From assembly GCA_021205485.1 (NCBI GenBank), contig JAJPXK010000090.1, positions 7,286 through 20,919 of the forward strand: a stretch of 13,634 nucleotides of DNA, written 5' to 3'. The translations under genes and the position numbers were made by a program. Below, in pieces: positions 1 to 7,041 of the stretch (positions are counted from its first letter, which is position 1; the number at the start of each line of letters is the position of its first letter). Origin of the DNA: Clostridia bacterium. GTDB taxonomy: Bacteria; Bacillota; Clostridia; Christensenellales; Borkfalkiaceae. Below the pieces are notes generated by a model. The model was not told where the DNA came from. It did not search any database and saw only the letters and a program-made list of their open reading frames with translations.

Positions 1-26
1 TTATTATTTAAAAAAATAAGGTAAAG

Positions 27-2195
27 ATGTACGCCAGGGTAATAGTTGACATAGCTCACGGCAGCGTGGACAAAATATTTGAATATTCCTGCGAAGACAG
101 CGTAAAAGCGGGCTGCAGGGTAAAGGTTCCCTTCGGCGGCAGGGTTATAGACGGCTTTGTGATGGAGGTAAGCGATAAAAGCGAGTATCCTCCCTCAAAA
201 ATAAAGCCGGTATCCGCCGTTTACGACGAACCTCCCGCCCTCGTTCCCGAATGCTTTTCGCTTATGCAGTCTATGGCCAAACGTTACCGCGTGCCTAAGG
301 CCGTAGTTTTGCGGCTGTTTATTCCGTCTGAAATGAGGCTCGGAAAGGTCCGCGAAATTTACAAAAAACGGGTAAAATTTATATCGGACATCCCCCTTTC
401 AAAGTCGGCCGCAAAGCAAAAGCAGTTTCTTGAGTTTTTGCAGGCCGAAAAAGACGTTGATTACACTATATCCTGCGACCAATTCGGCAGGGGAGCCGTC
501 AACTCGGTGATAGAAAAGGGCGGCGGCGAGCTGTACAGGGTAAGGGTAAACCGTTCGCCTTTAGGCGGAGAAGAAGAAAGGGAGCAGGGTAAAACGCTTA
601 CTCCTGCGCAGGTTGACGCATTAAACAGCATAAAAAGTTCAGTGCAGACAGTGCAGCTTATACACGGCGTGACGGGAAGCGGCAAGACGGAAATTTATTT
701 AAACGCCATAGCGGCCGCCGTAAAGCAGGGCAAAACAGCCATTTTTCTGGTGCCCGAAATATCTCTTACGCCGCAGATGCTCTCTCAGCTAAGGCGTCGT
801 TTCGGCGGCGGGGCGGCAATACTGCACAGCGGACTTTCGGCGGGCGAACGCTTTGACGAATGGTGGCGTTTAAGGACGGGCGAGGCCAGGATAGCCATAG
901 GCGCGAGGAGCGCCATCTTCGCCCCCTTGGAAAATTTAGGCGTCATAATTATAGACGAAGAACACGACTCATCCTATTTTTCAGAAAGTTCGCCGAGATA
1001 TTCCACCCTGGATATAGCAAAAATGAGGGCGGAATATAACGGATGCAAGCTTATTTTAGGCAGCGCCACGCCGTCGGTAGAAAGCTACGCCCTCGCTAAA
1101 AAAGGGGAGTATAACTTGATCACTCTCACCGAACGCATAAACGGCAGGCCTATGCCCGAAATTGAAATAGCCGATATGCGTAAAGAGGTTAAAAGGGGCA
1201 ACAACTCGGCCTTTTCGCAGGCTTTAAGGGACGAGCTTAAAGATACGCTTGACGGCGGCAGGCAGGCCATAATATTCTTGAACCGCAGGGGGTATTCGCA
1301 TACCGTAATATGCCAGGAATGCGGGTATGTGGCTACCTGCGAACACTGCGACGTCTCCCTCGCCTACCACAGCGAAGAAAACTGCTTAAAGTGCCACTAT
1401 TGCGGAACCAAATACCGTATGCCTAAAGCTTGCCCCGAATGCGGGGGCCTCCACTTAAGGTACGGCGGCACGGGCACGCAAAAGGTTGTCGCCGATTTAA
1501 AGTCGGCCTTCCCTCAGGCGAGAATATTGAGGATGGATAACGACACCACTTCCGGGAAAGAGGGGCACTACAAGATTTTAAAGAGCTTCGGCGACCATAA
1601 GGCGGATATTCTTGTAGGCACGCAGATGATAGCCAAAGGGCACGACTTCCCTTCGGTCACCCTGGTAGGCATACTCGACGCCGATATGAGCCTGCATTTT
1701 TCCGACTACAGGGCGGGCGAACGCACCTTCCAGCTAATTACGCAGGTAAGCGGCCGAAGCGGCAGGGCGGGCGAAGCCGGCAGAGTGGTTCTGCAGACTT
1801 CCTGCCCCGAAAATTATATACTGCGTTACGCCGTAAACTACGACTATGAGGGGTTTTTCAACAACGAGATTGCTTTGCGGGAAACCACTCAATTTCCCCC
1901 GTTTTCGCTTATTGTAAGGGTGATGGTCACGGCGGAAGAGGACAGGTTCGCCCTGGAAGCTTTAAAAAAAGTGTGGTTTGATATAGACGGGCTGAGGCAA
2001 AACCGCCCCGAAAAGTTTATATTTTTGAATAAAATGCATTCGCCTATAAAAAAGATACAGGGAAAGGTGAGGTATCAGGTTCTTATGCGGCTTACCGACG
2101 ACGGCTTGCTTGAAGAAATTTACGATATTTCGGTAAAACATTCCTCTGACAACGCCCTGGTTTACGTAGAGGAAAACCCCGCAAACCTGTCATAG
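27..2195 (+). CDS. priA: Primosomal protein N' (replication restart helicase PriA)
   Basis: The 722-residue product is a full-length PriA, the cytoplasmic DEAH-type 3'-5' helicase that recognises stalled forks and starts primosome reassembly. An N-terminal 3'-DNA-binding domain (about 1-100) precedes the helicase core. Walker A GVTGSGKT is at 214-221, the Walker B DEEH box at 310-313, and GSATPS at 345-350. The zinc-binding insertion has cysteine pairs C429/C432, C438/C441, C456/C459 and C469/C472, so all eight expected ligands are present. The C-terminal helicase lobe carries GTQMIAKGHDFPSVTLVG (531-548) and QVSGRSGRAG (573-582). The ATG follows a modest AAGG/AAAG ribosome site a few bases upstream. 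It is the first gene of a + strand run leading into def and fmt, a common Firmicutes arrangement. What lies further upstream is outside the window, so its promoter cannot be judged. Confidence 0.97.
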   Translation: MYARVIVDIAHGSVDKIFEYSCEDSVKAGCRVKVPFGGRVIDGFVMEVSDKSEYPPSKIKPVSAVYDEPPALVPECFSLMQSMAKRYRVPKAVVLRLFIPSEMRLGKVREIYKKRVKFISDIPLSKSAAKQKQFLEFLQAEKDVDYTISCDQFGRGAVNSVIEKGGGELYRVRVNRSPLGGEEEREQGKTLTPAQVDALNSIKSSVQTVQLIHGVTGSGKTEIYLNAIAAAVKQGKTAIFLVPEISLTPQMLSQLRRRFGGGAAILHSGLSAGERFDEWWRLRTGEARIAIGARSAIFAPLENLGVIIIDEEHDSSYFSESSPRYSTLDIAKMRAEYNGCKLILGSATPSVESYALAKKGEYNLITLTERINGRPMPEIEIADMRKEVKRGNNSAFSQALRDELKDTLDGGRQAIIFLNRRGYSHTVICQECGYVATCEHCDVSLAYHSEENCLKCHYCGTKYRMPKACPECGGLHLRYGGTGTQKVVADLKSAFPQARILRMDNDTTSGKEGHYKILKSFGDHKADILVGTQMIAKGHDFPSVTLVGILDADMSLHFSDYRAGERTFQLITQVSGRSGRAGEAGRVVLQTSCPENYILRYAVNYDYEGFFNNEIALRETTQFPPFSLIVRVMVTAEEDRFALEALKKVWFDIDGLRQNRPEKFIFLNKMHSPIKKIQGKVRYQVLMRLTDDGLLEEIYDISVKHSSDNALVYVEENPANLS

Positions 2196-2226
2196 ACATA
2201 GTATATAAAAGACAAAATATCGGCGA

Positions 2227-2248
2227 TTGCCCCGCATATATGCGGCAA
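2227..2248 (+). promoter_or_regulatory. Palindromic hairpin in the leader of the TIR gene
   Basis: A perfect 14-nt palindrome (CCGCATATATGCGG, 2232-2245) is flanked by TTGC and GCAA, which can pair further after a small bulge. It lies in the 74-nt gap between the priA stop and the TIR start, about 11 nt before the AAAGGGAG ribosome site. No U-tract follows, so it is a poor intrinsic terminator. It could modulate translation or act as an operator. It also contains the upstream ATG at 2240, which argues against that codon as the real start. Confidence 0.35.
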
Positions 2249-2269
2249 CTATTTACAAAGGGAGAAAAT

Positions 2270-2905
2270 ATGGCTGACAATTTACAAGGCAGACAAAGCG
2301 AGGGATACGCGTTTATAAGCTACAGCTCTAAAAACGCCGCCGAAGCCGATTCGGTGCGGGTAATGTTCAAAAAGAACGGCATAAAGATGTGGATGGCCCC
2401 TTACGATATCCCCGCGGGCGGCAAGTACGCCGGCGAGATTACAAGGGCTTTAAAAAATTGCTCGTGCCTTGTACTTTTGCTTACCGACGCCGCTCAGCAG
2501 TCTGAATGGGTAGACAAAGAGGTTGAAAGGGCCATAGGCTACAAAAAGACCATTATTCCCGTACAGCTTGAAGATTTAACGTTAAACGACAGTTTTGAGT
2601 ATTATTTAGGCAACTGCCAGATAATCCCCGTAAAAACCGTCAACGAAAATTCTGCGGAAATCCAAAAAGTTATAAGGGCGGTAAAGACCTTTGTGGATAA
2701 AGAGGAAGGCGAAAAGCCCGAAGAAGTTAAAAGCGGCGTTAAAGACCCTGTCGCCATTCTTATTGAAGGAGCGAAGAAATCTTACGGCGATGAGGATTAT
2801 ATTACCGCGGAAGAGCTGTTAAGGCAGGCGTTAAGGCTGGATAACTATAATAAAGAGGCCTATAGCTTGCTGCAGATAGTCTTGTCAAAGAGGATGCGGT
2901 TTTAA
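2270..2905 (+). CDS. TIR-domain protein with TPR-like C-terminal tail
   Basis: A 211-residue protein. Residues about 12-140 form a bacterial TIR domain (TIR_2-like): the first strand is YAFISYSS (13-20), the BB-loop region is APYDIPAGGKY (43-53), the core strand is CLVLLLTD (66-73), and SEWVDKEVERA runs 78-88. E84 occupies the position of the catalytic glutamate of NAD-cleaving TIR domains (S-x-W-x3-E pattern). An acidic linker (about 143-158) leads to a helical segment (160-207) containing a TPR-like motif, AEELLRQALRLDNYNKEAY (180-198). There is no signal peptide or membrane segment, so it is probably cytosolic. The start at 2270 is chosen because a strong AAAGGGAG site (2257-2264) sits 5 nt upstream; an ATG at 2240 lies inside a hairpin. 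TIR proteins serve as NADases or signalling modules, often in antiphage defence, but here it stands between priA and def with neighbour-like codon use. Its target is unknown. Confidence 0.9.
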   Translation: MADNLQGRQSEGYAFISYSSKNAAEADSVRVMFKKNGIKMWMAPYDIPAGGKYAGEITRALKNCSCLVLLLTDAAQQSEWVDKEVERAIGYKKTIIPVQLEDLTLNDSFEYYLGNCQIIPVKTVNENSAEIQKVIRAVKTFVDKEEGEKPEEVKSGVKDPVAILIEGAKKSYGDEDYITAEELLRQALRLDNYNKEAYSLLQIVLSKRMRF

Positions 2906-2988
2906 AAAGACGCAACTATTTTTTAATTTAAGGTTATCCGTAAAAGCTGCGGAAAAAAGTATAAATACATTAATAAGGAGAGAATTTT

Positions 2989-3459
2989 ATGGCGCAAAGA
3001 TATGTTGTACAAGTAGGCGACCCTGTGCTTCGCAAGGTCTGCACCCCCGTTAAAAATTTTGACAAAAAGCTTGCCGACCTTTTGGACGACATGCGTGAAA
3101 CGGTAGAGGCGGAGGAAGGCGCGGGCCTCGCCGCCCCTCAGGTAGGGCTTGACATACGCGTTGCGGTAATAAACGTAGATGAGGGTTTTTACGAGCTTGT
3201 AAACCCCGTTATTGTCTACCAGAAGGGCGAACAGAACGGCCCCGAGGGGTGCCTTTCGGTAAAGGGCAAGCAGGGCGACGTTGCAAGGCCCTACAAGGTA
3301 AAGGTTGAGTACCGCGACCGTTTAGGCAGAAAGCATAAACTTACCGCGGAGGGGTTTTTCGCCCGCGCGATATGCCACGAACTTGACCATTTGGACGGGA
3401 TTTTATATATCGACAAGGCCACTAACGTTAAAGACGTTAAAAATTCGGAGGAAAAGTGA
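2989..3459 (+). CDS. def: Peptide deformylase
   Basis: The 156-residue product removes the formyl group from the N-terminal methionine of nascent proteins at the ribosome exit. All three family motifs are present: GAGLAAPQVG (44-53), EGCLS (86-90) with metal ligand C88, and HELDHLDG (130-137) with metal ligands H130 and H134 and catalytic E131. Length is typical of short bacterial deformylases; a Lys/Glu-rich tail follows residue 145. The ATG is preceded by AAGGAGAG (2975-2982), a strong ribosome site. The 83-nt gap after the TIR gene contains a TATAAA at 2961-2966 that might be a -10 element, but no convincing -35 was seen. The end overlaps the fmt start by four bases, so the two enzymes of formyl-methionine metabolism are coupled. 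Confidence 0.97.
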   Translation: MAQRYVVQVGDPVLRKVCTPVKNFDKKLADLLDDMRETVEAEEGAGLAAPQVGLDIRVAVINVDEGFYELVNPVIVYQKGEQNGPEGCLSVKGKQGDVARPYKVKVEYRDRLGRKHKLTAEGFFARAICHELDHLDGILYIDKATNVKDVKNSEEK

Positions 3460-4382
3460 AAATAGTTTTTGCGGGCACGCCTGAATTTGCGGTAAAACCA
3501 CTGCGGGCCCTTATAGACGGCGGCTATGACGTAGTAGCCGCGATTACTCAGACGGACAAGCCGACGGGCCGAAAGGCTACCCTTACTCCATCGCCCGTGG
3601 CCAGATGCGCTGAAGAAGCGGGCGTTCCCGTCTTTAAATTTGAGAAAATCAGAAACTGTGTAGAGGATGTAAAAAATATCGGGGCTGACGTTATGATAAC
3701 CTGCGCCTACGGGCAGATACTCTCGCAGCAGATACTCGATATATTCCCCCTCGGGGTGTGGAACGCTCACGCCTCGCTTTTGCCCGAATTCAGGGGCGCG
3801 AGCCCTATTCAATCGGCCATACTCGCTGGCAAACGGCAGACGGGCGTCACCATTATGAAAACTGAGCTCGCGATGGACAGCGGGGATATGCTCCTCGTTA
3901 AAAAATGCGATATAGCGGAGGGGGAGACGTACGGCGAGCTTTCCGAAAAACTGTCTTCGCTCGCCGCTGAGGCAGTATCGGAGGCCGCCGCCCTTATAGA
4001 AAAGGGAGATACGGCCACTATTTTGCAGGACGACAGCGCCGCGACTTACTGCAAAAAGATATCCAAGGCCGACGGCAAAGTAAATTTTGAAAAGACGGCG
4101 GGGGAGGTTGCCCGCCTTATAAACGCGATGGACCCTTCGCCCGCGGCGTACTGTAATTTCAACGGCTCAATAGTCAACCTTTTCAAGGCATCGCCCTGCG
4201 AATATGGCCAAAATAACGCCGTATTCGGGCAGGTTGTTTCAGTTGCTAAAAATGGCATTGTTATAAAGTGCAAAGACGGGTGCGTAAACGTCGCCGAAGC
4301 TCAGTTTGCGGGCGGCAAAAGGCTTAAGGCGGCCGATATTTTAAACGGCAGAAAGCTTTCCGCGGGTGACCGCCTTGACTAA
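3456..4382 (+). CDS. fmt: Methionyl-tRNA formyltransferase
   Basis: The 308-residue enzyme transfers a formyl group from 10-formyl-tetrahydrofolate to initiator Met-tRNA. The N-terminal Rossmann-like domain begins MKIVFAGTPEFAV and carries the SLLPEFRGASPI signature (108-119). The catalytic triad is N103, H105 and D141 (in NAHASLLP and AMDSGD); the 36-residue spacing from H to D equals that of the E. coli enzyme. A C-terminal OB-like tRNA-binding domain follows from about residue 205. The start codon is GTG at 3456, overlapping the def stop in a GTGA junction, with CGGAGG about 5 nt upstream. The end overlaps rsmB by 17 bases. Confidence 0.97.
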   Translation: MKIVFAGTPEFAVKPLRALIDGGYDVVAAITQTDKPTGRKATLTPSPVARCAEEAGVPVFKFEKIRNCVEDVKNIGADVMITCAYGQILSQQILDIFPLGVWNAHASLLPEFRGASPIQSAILAGKRQTGVTIMKTELAMDSGDMLLVKKCDIAEGETYGELSEKLSSLAAEAVSEAAALIEKGDTATILQDDSAATYCKKISKADGKVNFEKTAGEVARLINAMDPSPAAYCNFNGSIVNLFKASPCEYGQNNAVFGQVVSVAKNGIVIKCKDGCVNVAEAQFAGGKRLKAADILNGRKLSAGDRLD

Positions 4383-5595
4383 TCCGCTCGCCGACCCCTA
4401 CCTTGCGCTGAGCAAGGTTTATTCCGAGGGAACTTATTTAAAACAGGCGCTCGCCTCAACGCCCGTGGAGCCTGCGAACAGGGCCCGTACCTCGCGGATA
4501 TGCTACGGCGTGCTTGAAAAGGATATATATCTTTCTAAAATAATCGCCGCAAACACCGAAAAACAGCCTAAAAGCTCTGTACGCCTCATTTTAAAAATCG
4601 CCCTGTATATGCTCGAATTTATGCAAAAGCATGACTATATGGTGATTGACTGCGCCGTTGAGCTCGCCAAAAAGGCGGGAAAAGGCGGAGCCGCGGGGTT
4701 TATAAACGCCTTTTTAAGGAGTTATAAACTGCCAGAAACCCCTTCGGGGGCGGACGAAAGGCTGAGCTTTGAGTGCAGCGTTCCGCTGTGGCTTGCAAAA
4801 AAGGTGCGAAGAAGCTATAAATCGCAGGCCAAAGACATACTTTCCGCCCCGTCGCAGGGCGTGTGCGTGCGTTTTGAACGGGGAGAGGAAAAATATCTGT
4901 CCGCAGAACATACAGATACGCCGTTTGACGGTGTGTATATATTCAGAAACTTTACTCGGGACGAGGGGTACGATCTTGGCGATTATACCTTCCAGTCGGT
5001 CGGCTCCGTCGCCATTTGTTCGGCAATATCCCCGTGCGAACGCCTTTTAGACGCCTGCGCCGCCCCCGGCGGCAAGAGCGCGCTTTTAGCTAAAAAGTGC
5101 AAAAATATCGTCGCTTGCGAAATTCACCCTCACAGGGTCGGGCTTATTACATCTTACGCGGGACGGATGAGCGTGAAAAATATTCAGGCGGTATGCGCCG
5201 ATAGTTCGGTGCTTAACCCTGAGTATGAAAAAGCTTTCGACGCTGTTTTGTGCGACGCTCCCTGCTCGGGCAGCGGGGTTATAAACGAAAATCCCGATAT
5301 AAAGCTGTTCCGCAAAGAGGAAGACATAGCGTCTTTAAATAAAATTCAGCTTGCCATTATAGAAAATTGCTGCAAATACGTAAAAGAGGGCGGAAAATTA
5401 TATTATTCCACCTGTTCGGTTTTGCCCGAAGAAAACGACAGCGTTATCTATAATTTTTTGCAGTCGAGCCCCGAATATGCCCCGATTACCCTATCAAGTC
5501 CCCTTAAAAATATGCAAACTAAGTACGGCCTGCAGTTTTTGCCTCACATATCCCTCGGCGCCGGGTTTTATATCGCCGCATTGGAGAGGAAATAA
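4366..5595 (+). CDS. rsmB: 16S rRNA (cytosine-5) methyltransferase RsmB
   Basis: The 409-residue protein matches RsmB/Sun, which methylates C967 (E. coli numbering) of 16S rRNA using S-adenosylmethionine. An all-helical NusB-like RNA-binding domain covers about residues 5-125. The catalytic domain contains SAM motif LLDACAAPGGKSA (227-239), DAPCSGSG (297-304) with C300, and YSTCS (347-351) with nucleophile C350. These are the two cysteines used by m5C RNA methyltransferases. Length is slightly below the roughly 430-450 usual for the family, mainly in the middle region. The start is taken as GTG 4366, inside the end of fmt. No clear ribosome site precedes it, and an in-frame TTG at 4375 is an alternative; coupling to fmt translation is likely. 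Confidence 0.93.
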   Translation: MTALTNPLADPYLALSKVYSEGTYLKQALASTPVEPANRARTSRICYGVLEKDIYLSKIIAANTEKQPKSSVRLILKIALYMLEFMQKHDYMVIDCAVELAKKAGKGGAAGFINAFLRSYKLPETPSGADERLSFECSVPLWLAKKVRRSYKSQAKDILSAPSQGVCVRFERGEEKYLSAEHTDTPFDGVYIFRNFTRDEGYDLGDYTFQSVGSVAICSAISPCERLLDACAAPGGKSALLAKKCKNIVACEIHPHRVGLITSYAGRMSVKNIQAVCADSSVLNPEYEKAFDAVLCDAPCSGSGVINENPDIKLFRKEEDIASLNKIQLAIIENCCKYVKEGGKLYYSTCSVLPEENDSVIYNFLQSSPEYAPITLSSPLKNMQTKYGLQFLPHISLGAGFYIAALERK

Positions 5596-5629
5596 CAGGG
5601 GAGCCTTTACATCGTATACCGAATTTAAA

Positions 5630-6667
5630 ATGAAAAAAATAATACAGGATTTAACTTTTGAACAACTTAACGACGCAGTATTGTCTTACGGGGAAAAGCC
5701 GTTCCGCGCGAAGCAGCTCTATACGGGCATAATGCAGGGCAAGAGCCTTTCTCAGATTTCCGTACTGCCTAAGGCGTTTATACAAAAACTTACAGAAACT
5801 TACGAGGATTCCCCGATAGAGGTCATAAAGACCCTTGTATCTTCAGACGGTACCGAAAAATACCTCTTCCGCCTTGCCGACGGCAACGTGATAGAGGGGG
5901 TATTTATGCAATATTCCTATGGCAATACGCAGTGCGTGTCTACTCAGGTAGGCTGCAGAATGGGCTGTAAATTCTGCGCCAGCACGCTTGGCGGCAAGAT
6001 ACGCGATTTAAGTTCGGGCGAGATTTTATCGCAGGTTTTAAAGGTCAACGCGATGCACGGCGGCAACGACGGCAAAAGGGCTGTTACCAACGTCGTATTG
6101 ATGGGCAGCGGGGAGCCTTTGGATAACTACAATAACGTAGTGCAGTTTATCCGCAACCTTTCTGCCGAAGGGGGCATAAATATATCCCCGAGGAACGTAA
6201 GCCTGTCTACTTGCGGCCTTGTGCCCGAGATGTATAAGCTCGCCGAGGAGGGGTTGCCCGTAAACCTCACCGTCTCCCTTCACAATGTGACAGATTCGGA
6301 AAGGGCCCGCACTATGCCTATAGCGAACAGGTACAAGATCGCTCAGATTCTTGATGCGTGTACCAATTATTTTGACAAGACGGGCAGGCGGTATATATTT
6401 GAATATTCCCTTATAGAGGGCGAAAATTCCGATGATAAGCATGCGTACGCCCTCTGCAAACTGCTTGCGGGCAGGCCGTGCCACGTAAATCTTATCAGGC
6501 TCAACGATGTAAAGGAACGCAAGCTTGCCGCCGCATCAGAAAAATCCGCTCAGAACTTTTTGCATATACTGCAAAACGGCGGAATATCGGCTACTCTCCG
6601 CCGCAGAATGGGCGCCGATATAGGCGGAGCCTGCGGACAACTGCGGGCGGGGTACTTAGGGAATTAA
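5630..6667 (+). CDS. rlmN: 23S rRNA (adenine-C2) / tRNA methyltransferase RlmN
   Basis: The 345-residue radical-SAM enzyme methylates C2 of A2503 in 23S rRNA and of A37 in some tRNAs. The iron-sulfur motif CRMGCKFC gives ligands C109, C113 and C116. The two cysteines of the mechanism are C102 (in QCVSTQVGC, seven residues before the first ligand as in E. coli) and C335 (in IGGACGQL). GSGEPLDNY (159-167) and SLHNVTDSERARTMP (216-230) are typical family segments. The frame is open upstream to 5477 inside rsmB, but the protein family begins at MKKII, so ATG 5630 is used. The nearest Shine-Dalgarno-like stretch, AGGGGAG (5597-5603), is unusually far (26 nt), so initiation may rely on reinitiation after rsmB. 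The stop codon lies in the first copy of a 7-nt tandem repeat. Confidence 0.96.
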   Translation: MKKIIQDLTFEQLNDAVLSYGEKPFRAKQLYTGIMQGKSLSQISVLPKAFIQKLTETYEDSPIEVIKTLVSSDGTEKYLFRLADGNVIEGVFMQYSYGNTQCVSTQVGCRMGCKFCASTLGGKIRDLSSGEILSQVLKVNAMHGGNDGKRAVTNVVLMGSGEPLDNYNNVVQFIRNLSAEGGINISPRNVSLSTCGLVPEMYKLAEEGLPVNLTVSLHNVTDSERARTMPIANRYKIAQILDACTNYFDKTGRRYIFEYSLIEGENSDDKHAYALCKLLAGRPCHVNLIRLNDVKERKLAAASEKSAQNFLHILQNGGISATLRRRMGADIGGACGQLRAGYLGN

Positions 6668-6695
6668 GAATTAAGAATTAAGAATTTAGAATTTA
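6661..6695. repeat. Heptanucleotide tandem repeat (GAATTAA/GAATTTA, five copies)
   Basis: Three copies of GAATTAA followed by two of GAATTTA run without interruption. The first copy supplies the rlmN stop codon TAA (6665-6667), and the array leads directly to the terminator hairpin. Similar short arrays occur in intergenic regions of many bacteria; copy number could vary by slipped-strand mispairing. No function is visible. Confidence 0.85.
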
Positions 6696-6705
6696 TATTT
6701 ATAAA

Positions 6706-6742
6706 AATAACCCCTTTGGCAGGAGGCGCCAAAGGGGTTATT
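6706..6742. terminator. Bidirectional intrinsic terminator between converging operons
   Basis: Perfect 15-bp inverted repeat: the left arm (AATAACCCCTTTGGC, 6706-6720) pairs with the right arm (6728-6742), with loop AGGAGGC. On the - strand the stem is followed by a T-rich stretch (TTTATAAATAT), a good terminator for the lipoprotein operon. On the + strand the tail (TTTGGTGGAGTTTT) is weaker but can serve rlmN. Its position between two converging transcription units fits this double use. Confidence 0.85.
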
Positions 6743-6851
6743 TGGTGGAGTTTTGCTCAAAAAGCAATAGTGTATGTTGGTTTATGGTTATCATTTAACT
6801 GTCGCCCTCACGCAGGATGGCGGTAGAGCTTTTGGCGTTCTTCAACTTTCT

Positions 6852-6976
6852 GTCATTCTGAGTGAAGCGTAAGCGTAATCGAAGAATCTCATTCCTGACC
6901 TCTTTACCATAGAATTCAGGTCGCGGGTACCCGCGGGATCCTTCGGCTGCGTGCTTCGCACTCCGCTCAGGATGAC
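6852..6976. repeat. Imperfect inverted-repeat element of the dispersed 'GTCATTCTGAG...' type
   Basis: The left arm (6852-6889, beginning GTCATTCTGAGTGAAGCG) and the right arm (6936-6976, ending CCGCTCAGGATGAC) are imperfect reverse complements. A 46-base middle holds a 14-nt palindrome, CGCGGGTACCCGCG (6922-6935). The arms match a repeat that I recall from intergenic regions of very diverse bacteria, where it is often mistranslated as short 'HPERSE' proteins. It could form a long hairpin and may be a non-autonomous mobile or REP-like element. No transposase is present. Confidence 0.7.
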
Positions 6977-7023
6977 AGGGGCGATGTCCTTCACGCAGGA
7001 TGACAGGGGCGATGTCCTTCACG
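6968..7023. repeat. Tandem duplication of a 28-bp unit
   Basis: Two identical, adjacent 28-bp copies (6968-6995 and 6996-7023) begin CAGGATGACAGGGGCGATG and end CCTTCACG; a third copy starts (CAGG, 7024-7027) and breaks off. The unit includes the outer end of the right arm of the inverted-repeat element. The array stops 14 bases before the lipoprotein stop codon (7042-7044). Confidence 0.9.
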
Positions 7024-7041
7024 CAGGCGGTCAAGCTGGTT

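Larger units (their letters stand above)
6743..7041. other. Non-coding gap rich in repeats, no gene seen
   Basis: This stretch between the terminator and the lipoprotein stop codon contains no credible gene. The only long open frame (- strand, 6795-7034) reads 'CHPERSAKHAAEGSR', a well-known spurious translation of a dispersed repeat. The short sequence TCACGCAGG occurs at 6808, 6991 and 7019, bracketing the inverted-repeat element. The first about 60 bases show nothing recognisable. Confidence 0.7.

Noticed and set aside
1..26. Possible promoter before priA
   Set aside because: Only 26 AT-rich bases are visible; no paired -35/-10 boxes can be assigned.
2240..2269. Upstream ATG adding ten residues to the TIR protein
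   Set aside because: It lies inside a hairpin with no ribosome site; ATG 2270 has AAAGGGAG at ideal distance and begins a normal N-terminus.
3291..3812. 173-residue - strand open frame opposite def and fmt
   Set aside because: Antisense to two genes with intact family motifs; its own sequence shows no domain.
5477..5629. N-terminal extension of RlmN by 51 residues
   Set aside because: It lies almost entirely in the rsmB coding region in another frame and has no similarity to the RlmN family; the family starts at MKKII.
6795..7034. 79-residue - strand open frame (CHPERSAKHAAEGSR...)
   Set aside because: A translation of the dispersed inverted repeat, a known source of spurious proteins; no ribosome site.
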